Positions 56,090 to 64,000 of a stretch of 64,000 nucleotides of DNA are shown piece after piece; position 1 is the first letter of the stretch; each line of letters starts with the position of its first letter. Source of the DNA: Odontocerum albicorne. Taxonomy: Eukaryota > Arthropoda > Insecta > Trichoptera > Odontoceridae. The notes beneath the pieces are model-generated. The model searched no databases and had not been told where the DNA came from. It saw nothing but the letters and a program-made list of their open reading frames with translations. Both the position numbers and the translations under genes were made by a program. The stretch lies in assembly GCA_949825065.1 (NCBI GenBank), contig OX463854.1:12251112-12315111 (forward strand). The letters run 5' to 3'.

Positions 56090-56640
56090 AAAAATGTCCT
56101 GTGAAAATTTTTATGTGGTAATTTATGAAATATTTCTCGTAATAGGGTAGTAAATATTAATTTTGAGTAAGAATTTATGAAATCTTGTAAAAATATTTTA
56201 TTTAGCAAATTTTTATTTCTTAGAGGAAGAGAAAAAAAATATATTAAAAATATTTTATTTCTAAGAGCTTTTTTTAGAAAAAAAAAATGTGCGGTAATTT
56301 ATGTTATATTTTGCGAAGATAATTTGAATTTCAAGCCAGGGTTTCTGAATCGTTAAAAAAATCTTTTTGCGAGTATTTTGTTAAGGCTATTTAAAATAAA
56401 ATGTAGTGCCTCGTAAAATATCTCTAATGGGATGGTGGTTAATTTTAATTTCGAGTAAAGGTTTCTGAAATGTTTGAAAAAAGTCAAATATTACGTAAAA
56501 GCAATTTTTAGAAAAAAAAGGGGAAAAGGTTTGAAATATCTCTTGTAAGATGGTTACTTTAAATATCGAGTCAGGGTTTCTGAAAAGTTGAAAAAACTTC
56601 TCTAATACAAATTTATTGTTCAAACTATTTTTCCGTCAAA
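56090..56640. repeat. Degenerate ~115-120-bp tandem array
   Basis: The theme AATATCTCTAATGGGATGG, TTAATTTCGAGTAAAGGTTT, CTGAAATGTTTGAAAAAA recurs at ~56127, 56303, 56417 and 56536. Copies are well diverged from each other. The minus-strand frame here reflects the repeat. Confidence 0.65.
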
Positions 56641-56851
56641 CCTAGGATAAATATTAATTTAATATCTCAATAGACTAAATTCGAGTTCGTCAACAGTTCC
56701 AATATCTTCACCAATTACGTATTTTCGAGAAATTCAAATTGGTTACACCCCTTTTTCCTTTAAAACTTTATATGCAAAATATAGAGATACGAGTACGGGC
56801 AATAATGTTAAAAACATGTTTTTTTTAAATATAAAAAAATACATAAATTAG

Positions 56852-56905
56852 CACCTCCCAAACTAGGGACGATATCCTAGGGGGTCTACGAACTCTTTCA
56901 GAAAT
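56852..56905 (+). mobile_element. hAT-like terminal sequence
   Basis: CACCTCCCAAACTAGGGACG, then CCTAGGGGGTCTACGAAC. Similar in plan to 3843-3915. Only one end is seen. Confidence 0.3.
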
Positions 56906-57019
56906 TAGAAATAAAATTATACCAGAAAAATTTCTTCTTCACGAGCGCAATAAGCTGTAATACATTTTTCTACTGATGGCCTGCTTTCTCGTCTACATAA
57001 AAAAATCATGTGAAAACCA

Positions 57020-57345
57020 GTTATTGCTGGGCTTCGTAATCGAGGATCCCCTTGCCACCCCAATGTAAATTCATTTGAAAAGCAAAGCTTTTCAGTGATT
57101 TTTTTAAAGTGAGTGAGCCATTACACTCTGGCAAACTCACCGATCCCAACGCTCGATGGCCCATCGAAGGGAGACGATAGAAGCACACCGGTTTCATTTT
57201 ATTCTGTATTTTTTAAGAAAAGATATGACGTGCATAAATTGCGTTGTCATTCGAGGTAAGTGGCACAGGGTGGGGTTCGAACCGAAGACCTTGCGCACGA
57301 AAGTTCAGTACCTTATCGCTGGTTATGCACTTAAACATAGAAACC
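57020..57345 (-). mobile_element. SINE-C copy, full with LINE-like tail
   Basis: On the minus strand: head GTGCATAACCAGCGATAAGG, ACTGAACTTTCGTGCGCAAG, B box CGGTTCGAACCCC, body CTGTGCCACTTACCTCGAAT, and tail GGGGTGGCAAGGGGATCCTC then GATTACGAAGCCCAGCAATA. The tail matches the zinc-finger LINE 3' end. Confidence 0.8.
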
Positions 57346-58630
57346 AGTTGTAGGGGGGAGCCAGGTTTAAGTTAAAAAGTCTTTCAAATATTGACTAAAA
57401 TCAATTATTTCATAAAGGAAAAGCAGCACCACCCTTTTCAAATCTAAATATTATATTTTTTTGAATAAATAAGTTTATTGCATTAATTATGTAAGCTCTT
57501 ATCATATATCAAACATAAAATGTGTGGCCTCTTGAGTTTTTTTTAACTCAATTAACAAAGTAAACATTTATATTGTAAATTAATATTCATTTGAAGTCCG
57601 TCATACTTAAGCAAGATTCCAACGGGTTTTCCAGTGAAAAAAAAATAAAAATGTTGCCATAGATCGATTTCGTGTTTTCAAAAATATCAAACTAGTTAAA
57701 TACGTTTTGCCCGATCAAATATTAGATGAAGAAGAATCCGTACAAACTCATAAGCTACATAAATGAGAGGTTGAGTGTTTCGTGAATTATCTCAGAACAG
57801 GTAAAATGTTGGTTTGGTTCTTTATGAATATCTATGTTTATATTTAGAGTATAATAAAAACCGGGGCTTCATAGAAAGAAGAAAGTTTTTTTTCAGTTAT
57901 TCCACTTATATTTTACTAACCAAAAAAATTTACTCATATTTTTCGGAGCTTGGATTTACTGTGCTTCTCTTTTGAATACGGAAATTAAATAATTCTAAAA
58001 GAAAAATGTTTTATATTTTTCAACACCGAAATAAACGAGATATTAATTAACTAGAGAGGAAAAGTTCACGTTAGCGAAATATTGGAAACTCATCTCGTCT
58101 ATAAAAATCAAAGTTGTCAGATTGCACTCCACCAGTGGAAAACTTCGTTTTTTAGTTGGATTTTTGTTGGTTAATTCGGTATTGTCCTATTTTCGAACCA
58201 TTGAGATAATCTCAATTGAGCTTTATTTGCTCAACAGAAAATAAGGAAGACTAAAGAACACCAATGTTACTAAGAACAGTACTATATGGTTATGTAGTAA
58301 ATAAGATACAGAAAAATAAAATTTTTGATTGATGTAAGAGTAAAAATAGTCCGGAAGTGAATCCGCCATGAATCGAATCTGGAACAGCCGCTTACTTTAA
58401 CTTGTACCAATCAATATAAATGTATGAGAATCAGCTGGTTTGTTAGAACAAACTGCTTAAAATCAATACATCCACCAGTTGTACAATGCATGTACAAAAA
58501 TAAAAATAAATAATCGTGCGGTGATCCCTATTGTGACGTGACACTTTATTTTAGAAAAGGAGAAAAAACATTTTTCGCAATATTATGAATAAAAATAAAA
58601 TATTTACATTGACATAAAATGAAATATAAA
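57346..58630. other. No gene seen
   Basis: AT-rich, no recognised element. Confidence 0.5.
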
Positions 58631-58639
58631 GCAGTTAAA

Positions 58640-58805
58640 TGGAATGTCTCGTAGTGAGCTTATTTTAAGAATAGATATGACCAAAGTTATTGGTATCCTT
58701 ATATCATCAAACGGGAAAAAAAATGTTTCATTCGAGGGGAGTAGAACCGGCAATTTTTGGCAAGCAAGTCAAACTCGTTACCCGTACGGCCTTACACCTT
58801 TGTTA
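58640..58805 (-). mobile_element. SINE-C copy, degenerate
   Basis: On the minus strand: GGCCGTACGGGTAACGAGTT, then CCGGTTCTACTCCCCTCGAA and ATAAGGATACCAATAACTTT, followed by GGTCATATCTATTC. The body is well preserved and the B box is partly lost. Confidence 0.6.
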
Positions 58806-59232
58806 ATTTATTTTGAAATTGTACGTATTATTTAGATTTTGAAAAATGTAAGCTCATTATAGCTTGACTTTCTATATTCAACTTAATATTTTACTTTGTG
58901 TCATAATTTATGATCTCGTTTCATTTCCAGTGAAACTTTACAATCGATACATTTTCCCATTCGAACAAAGCTTTTTAAAAGTTTTAAAAAGCATTTTACA
59001 ATAACTACAGGAGCTGAGTTTTCCATTGACCCAAGCAAACAATGGAAATTCCAATAAAAGTTTTCTAATCGGGGACCCGAGTACTGGGATTCACTAGTGA
59101 GTATACCTTTTAAAAAGAACGAGTAGGTATACGTTACCTTTCATTGCAAATTTAAAAAAAAATCTTTTAACCATTACCCTTTAAACTTAAGCTTAACTTT
59201 TAAAAAATAATTAATTTTAAAGAATATACAAT
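58806..59232. other. No gene seen
   Basis: AT-rich, no recognised element. Confidence 0.5.
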
Positions 59233-59234
59233 CT

Positions 59235-59355
59235 CGACGACCTCCGTAGCTTGGTTGGCAAGACGCTTGACTTCCACTTAGGAATTTAGAGTTCGATTTC
59301 TTATAGAACCTGAAAATATAATAAAAAATAAAAATCAGATCCAAGACTGGTGTAA
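59235..59355 (+). mobile_element. SINE-A copy, plus half of a facing pair
   Basis: CGACGACCTCCGTAGCTTGG, TTGGCAAGACGCTTGACTTC, B box AGAGTTCGATTTC, then ATCCAAGACTGG. Confidence 0.75.
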
Positions 59356-59401
59356 TATTTTGTCTGCCAACGCTATCCTTACATGTAAGTAATATGTAAA
59401 A

Positions 59402-59530
59402 AAAAAGCGTTAAGTGAAAACCAGATAAAACCCTTTTTATAAAAAAAATTGCTAGCTTCCGGAATCCAATCCGCAAACTCTAAGTCAGAAGACAGGCTTT
59501 TTTCGAACAAGGTCACAGTGATCGGAGGTA
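59402..59530 (-). mobile_element. SINE-A copy, minus half of a facing pair
   Basis: On the minus strand: CTGTGACCTTGTTCGAAAAA, AGCCTGTCTTCTGACTTAGA, GGATTGGATTCCGGAAGC (B box decayed), then TTATCTGGTTTTCACTTAAC. Confidence 0.6.
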
Positions 59531-59811
59531 ACAGAGGTAGTTTTTTTTTACTTTTTCTCTTGTATATTGATTTTACATCTCACGTGGGGTCTAAATTAAA
59601 GAACTAGGTCGAGAAACCAGACAATGTATGTGATTTAAGTGTAGTGGTGGAGAAACTTGCTGAAAAAGAGTAAGAAATATTGAAATTTGACGAATTCTGA
59701 ATAATCAGTTCCATTCTAATGAAATTAGAGATGTCTCAGCCGAAGTGGCTGGGTATATCATTGAAATATCAGGAACAGGTATTCTACTCGTATACAAAAT
59801 TTTCTAGGCCA

Positions 59812-59885
59812 TTGAGACAACTGTTTTTGCCTAGTTGGTTAAGCGCTTGACTATGGAAACTCAAATAGATCCTAGTCTGGTAAAA
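59812..59885 (+). mobile_element. SINE-A head fragment
   Basis: TTTTTGCCTAGTTGGTTAAG, CGCTTGACTATGGAAACTCA. The B box is gone. Confidence 0.4.
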
Positions 59886-60880
59886 TAGTGCATCAGTACA
59901 ATTAAGAGAATTGTTGACTATTAGTGTTACTAACAAGTTCAATGATAAACCACGTGTTACGTGCCTTTTCCAGTGTTTCTGAATCCGAAGGTTAAATTAC
60001 TTGAGCTGAAGATAATTTTTCTCCCAGTGACTTTCTCCAATGTATCTGAATCACTATTTCGCTAGTTCAAGGGTACCATACAAAATAAAAAAAATAACGT
60101 TCAAGTTGGTCACCCCAGATGGAGTTTTTTTGAGACGTGGCTAGGACTCGAGTGAACAGAGAAATAATTAATGGCCAGTAAACAAAATAGGTGGAGATCT
60201 CCGCTGGCAAAATTTTAATCGCTATCCGAAAGCGGAAAATAAAAACCAGCATGATAATGATAATTTTGAACATCTCTTTAAATAAGATTCTTTTCATATA
60301 TATCCTATCACCACCTACCTCTATTCCGTTGCGACCTACAACTTCCTTTAAAAGGTGTGGCACATTCAAACCTACTGCTATTAGGCTTCCTGCTTTCAGC
60401 GTTCATCTCTCCGTCGTGAGCTTTTCAACAGACATAAAAGTGTTTTACTACACGAAGTTTACAACTATTTGAGATTTTCTTCAAAATTATCCATATAAAC
60501 CTTGAAGACAATTTTCTTTGTTAATCTCGGATGCTCTCAAAAGTCTCGAGATTAAACGAGCGACCAAAATCCTTAAAACTATCCCCCTTACGACACATTT
60601 GGGATACTTAAAATATATATAATCGTCTTACGTATTTTCTTAAAACTCTCTTTAAAAGGGAAATGGGAAATAAAAGTAATAAAAGAGGAAACTTGTTTTA
60701 CACGCCACCAAAAAAATATTTTAAATAATACACACAATTAATTATTTTTAATCTTACTAAGAAGACATTTTTAAAAACATTATTTAGAGAGCAGACTCTT
60801 TGCAATGAATGATGCTCTAACTTACATGGTCTAACCCACTTTTATTGACAGATTAAAAATATTATAAAACGAATTTAGTA
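59886..60880. other. No gene seen
   Basis: Overlapping 100- and 93-codon frames at 60067-60472 on opposite strands have no family signature. Confidence 0.4.
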
Positions 60881-60884
60881 TAAG

Positions 60885-61005
60885 GACAAGGAAAATGATG
60901 GCTACGGCCATTATATTTGAACTTCCTTGCATCTACACATGTTAAGAAAAAACATATTGATAAGAAAACTGTAGAAAATTTACTAATATAAGACTACCAG
61001 AAACC
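60885..61005 (-). mobile_element. SINE-B copy, partial
   Basis: On the minus strand: GTTTTCTTATCAATATGTTT, TTTCTTAACATGTGTAGATG, CAAGGAAGTTC, ATAATGGCCGTAGCCATCAT. Confidence 0.6.
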
Positions 61006-61164
61006 TTTGTAGAACTTAAAATATGTGATAACGAGAAATTTGGTGGTAGTTTATGTGTTCAGGGGGTGGAATCGTTTAGGTGGAGGGTAATGTATGTGTT
61101 CATATACAATTAAACATTTTGATAAGACTTTCCAAAACACGTTGTCTTTAATTGATTCGTAAAG

Positions 61165-61665
61165 CTGTACACGCCACTATTTTTTTTATTTATTTTACAC
61201 ATTACAAGAAATATATAATACATAATTAGCAAAAAAACAACAGGTAATTTCATTTGTTTACACAATTTTAATGGATCTGGGTGTATTGCCCTTCATTTGC
61301 CGTGTCCCCAGTAAACTAGACTTTTACCTGTATTTCACTGACGACATATAGCATGAAAAAAATTATTGATACTTCTTTCCTATTTTTGATTATATAAAAC
61401 CCCGTTGCACATTCTCATCCAGCTGGCAAATAGTGACACTTATAATTACACATGCATACATCACGTGAATCAAAGCCCTCACACTTCATCACTCCAGACA
61501 TACCAAAACGTTCATCCCACAATATACCGCACATAATCATAAAACAAATTACAAAAAATACCACACCCAAGAGCTCACACAAGCCTTTGCAACAAGTCAT
61601 TCCTCTTGCAAGCCCAAGTATTCAAACTCCTGTCGCAATAACAACCACGCTCCGATTGACTGCCT
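61165..61665 (+). repeat. Dispersed repeat E copy
   Basis: The plus-strand homologue of 14955-15450. It contains TATATAAAACCCCGTTGCAC, TTCTCATCCAGC and a conserved frame (HTSRESKPSHFITPDIPK, then PLQQVIPLASPSIQTPVAIT). The TATA-like box ~20-25 bp before CATTCTCATC looks like a promoter within the element. It could be an LTR or the 5' region of an unrecognised retroelement. Confidence 0.7.
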
Positions 61666-61667
61666 AA

Positions 61668-63105
61668 ATTGTTTTCCTCCTTTTGCCTTTATTGAATTCG
61701 GCACCCTATTGTATGTTACGGGATCTAAATTAGCATATTGCTTTTATCCCTAACAATTTAAGATCGATCCGATTGAAATGCAACTCAAGTAAATAAACAT
61801 GAACCAACAGTAAAGATCACCAATTTATTTGATATAAAGTAACTATGTTATAATATAACTTGCAATAATAAAATAAAAAGGTTAAAATTACGAAAAATAC
61901 GTTGATATCGAATAAAGCTTATCAAGAAAGACGTAGAATATAAATATTGTGGAATATTGTACATAGCTTCAGGAATACCAAAATATCTAATCAATAACAA
62001 TAAATAAGGAAAGATAAATAGTTGGGAAGCGTGTAGGAAGTAACATAAAAAAAATATTGGGTGGATAAAATAATATTTTATTTCAAAAGAATGAAATATA
62101 AGGTCTGTAAATAAACAAGAACACTTTTACCAAGACTTACGAGTATATGGAAAACGGCGCATATAATCGAAAATAATGTTTGCTATGTATTCTTTCTACT
62201 GGCTTTGATAGGGACATTAAGCAGATATTACCGTTTAGAATTTCGAGCTCATTGCTTTTCCTGTTCTACACCGTTTTACTTGCCGCTAGACTCAAACCTC
62301 ATCATTTAAGATTGCTTCTAACTTCGACTTTATATTTCTCTTCATTTAGTTACTTTGTTTATCTTTATTCGCCATACATTTTCCATTCTTACCTCTTTCT
62401 TCGATCCCAGTTATTAGTGATGTTTAAACATTTATACTTTGTTCGTTCTTTTCTTTTTAGTTCTCAAATATTGTCACCTTCTTCCAGTAATAACCAGATA
62501 CTAGTTAGTTAAAATATATTAAATTTTGAAGTGTTAAATAAAAACATACTGAAGTGTTGTATGGCAGATGTGATTTAGTTACGTGTATCAATTAAATTTA
62601 AAAAAAAAAACACAGTAACTTTTCTAAACCCAGTTAAACATGTTTTCAATGGGCATTTTGTTTGAGAACCCTTTCTCTTATTGAATTTTAAATAGTTTGA
62701 AAAGTAGAGCGTCTACCTGCTGAAAAGGGATAAAAGGTTTCTAGGGGTCTATTCTCGGTGAATTAAGGTGAATGGACCTAAACCACATTCTGTCCGAGTC
62801 GTTTATTTTTATTTCGATTCAAATCTTTATAGAAATAAGTAAAAAAAATCTCTTATTATAAGCTTGAAAAATATTATATTTATTATATGACAAATGTTTT
62901 GTTATATGTCATCGCACAGTTTTTTTAAATTTTCTTTCTTAAGAATATTTATTTACGTTAATAAACCTTTACGTTTCATTCGAAAATTTATTATTCTATC
63001 AATCAATGTATCCTTCTTAGTGGTGGTGCTTATGGCTTGACGTCATGATTCTTTGATGATTTGACACTTAACGTATGATCACCTTCACTCCTACTTGTCC
63101 TGTGT
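61668..63105. other. No gene seen
   Basis: AT-rich. The 110-codon plus frame at 62180-62512 is Leu/Ser/Phe-rich from pyrimidine-rich DNA, with no recognised motif. Confidence 0.45.
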
Positions 63106-63109
63106 CATC

Positions 63110-63500
63110 CAATCCATGACATCGTCATCGTTGCTGGACTTCGTAGTTGAGGATCCCCATACCATTCCAATGACAATTCACTTGGAAGGCTAAGCTGTGC
63201 CATAGAGCTATTTTTTTTTAATTGAGTGAGTCGTTGCACACCAGCCAGCTCACCTGTCACACTATTGTGCTGGATCCAATGTAACACCGAAGTGAGATGA
63301 TCAGAGCATACGTGAATGATTTTTATTTCTCTTTTTGGACGAATAGATCTAACTGAAGTCATAGATATCCATATATCCAGCAAGACAAGACGAAAAAAAA
63401 TGCCTGTGCCATTCGAGAGGAGTAGCACAACGCGGAGTTTGAACCGGTTACCTTCCGCACGGAAGTTCAGTGCATTACCGCGCGGCCATGGACCTCACTA
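63110..63500 (-). mobile_element. SINE-C copy, longest and best preserved
   Basis: On the minus strand: CCATGGCCGCGCGGTAATGC (A-box region), ACTGAACTTCCGTGCGGAAG, GTAACCGGTTCAAACTCCGC (B box), GTTGTGCTACTCCTCTCGAA, ATATGGATATCTATGACTTC, then ATTGTCATTGGAATGGTATG, and the tail GGGATCCTCAACTACGAAGT, CCAGCAACGATGACGATG. About 390 bp. Confidence 0.85.
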
Positions 63501-63570
63501 GTCTATGACATACGAAACATTTGACACTAACACTACTTTTGGAAACTATCCAGTATATTCATTTTAAGCT

Positions 63571-63630
63571 GCCATACCAGATAGTCAGTTGGCATACCAG
63601 ATATTCAGTTGCCATACCAGATAAACAAGT
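63571..63630. repeat. 20-bp tandem repeat, 3 units
   Basis: GCCATACCAGATAGTCAGTT, GGCATACCAGATATTCAGTT, GCCATACCAGATAAACAAGT. Confidence 0.9.
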
Positions 63631-64000
63631 AACTAAACATATGTATCGTTCTTCATTACCCTCATGCTCTTTTTTATATTGATATTGAATAGTTTTTGAA
63701 TCAAATAACTTCGTGGATTATAAACTATGTAATTTTATAGGACTTATGATAGTATAACTACACGAACTTACCTTTCTGATCATCTGAGGGAACATTGTCA
63801 AAACTAATGATGTGTAGGAGGCTGTTTATCAATGACTAATATTTAAGCCTTGATTTTGTTTCTAAGTTCAAATTAAAATTATTTCGTTGAACGATAGCAA
63901 TGACCAATTCCAACAAAACATGAAAAAAATATATGAACGAACTCCTGAAATTCGTGCCTTTATTGAGGCAACTGCGTAACGTCATAAAAGAACAGTAGTC
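63631..64000. other. No gene seen
   Basis: AT-rich to the window end. Confidence 0.5.

Overview
The window looks like intergenic or intronic nuclear DNA from an arthropod, most likely an insect. It is very AT-rich. Every protein signature I can name comes from a transposable element: two mariner subfamilies plus a third fragment, a Tc1-like helix-turn-helix transposon, hAT, Ty3/Gypsy, RTE-like and Jockey/CR1-like LINEs, and at least three tRNA-like SINE families. I found no rRNA, no convincing tRNA gene, no CRISPR array and no complete host gene. A few short splice-bounded stretches might be host exons (14649-14769, 43071-43271, 34131-34213), but none is recognised.

Layout. 1-9.5 kb: scattered SINEs, a degraded LINE 3' end (6.6-7.1 kb) and simple DNA. 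9.5-12.1 kb: a collapsed Gypsy element on the minus strand with an LTR start, a polypurine tract, integrase-tail and RNase H/RT remnants, an internal triplication and a 274-bp TA microsatellite. 12.4-13.6 kb: LINE scraps. 17.3-18.4 kb: tandem arrays, including three 252-bp units. 20.3-21.1 kb: an internally deleted DNA transposon. 24.7-26.9 kb: a tandem duplication, then a higher-order AT-rich satellite. 28.7 kb: a palindromic MITE with a second copy at 52.6 kb. 31.3-32.2 kb: a mariner fragment split by a poly(A)-tailed retroposon. 35.2-37.5 kb: a LINE split by an apparently intact mariner with perfect ends. 38.5-39.2 kb: a LINE remnant. 41.0-41.5 kb: a second copy of the zinc-finger LINE 3' end. 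44.5-45.4 kb: a MITE inside a SINE. 46.0-47.7 kb: a SINE inside a mariner inside another repeat. 48.4-49.8 kb: a 5'-truncated RTE-type reverse transcriptase with an open 404-codon frame. 50-64 kb: SINEs, hAT and LINE scraps, degenerate tandem repeats and plain AT-rich DNA.

How the parts relate. The strongest system-level signal is that tRNA-like SINE-C shares its distal tail with the 3' end of the zinc-finger LINE, as expected if the SINE borrows that LINE's machinery. Nested insertions give a relative order of activity: the mariner at 35.6 kb is youngest at its site, and SINE-A was active after the 46-kb mariner landed. The palindromic word TACTCGTA/TACGAGTA occurs at least 22 times by hand count, far above what base composition predicts, and no element explains it.

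Limits. Family names rest on recognised motifs read by eye. SINE and repeat families are defined only from copies within this window, and boundaries of degraded copies are approximate.
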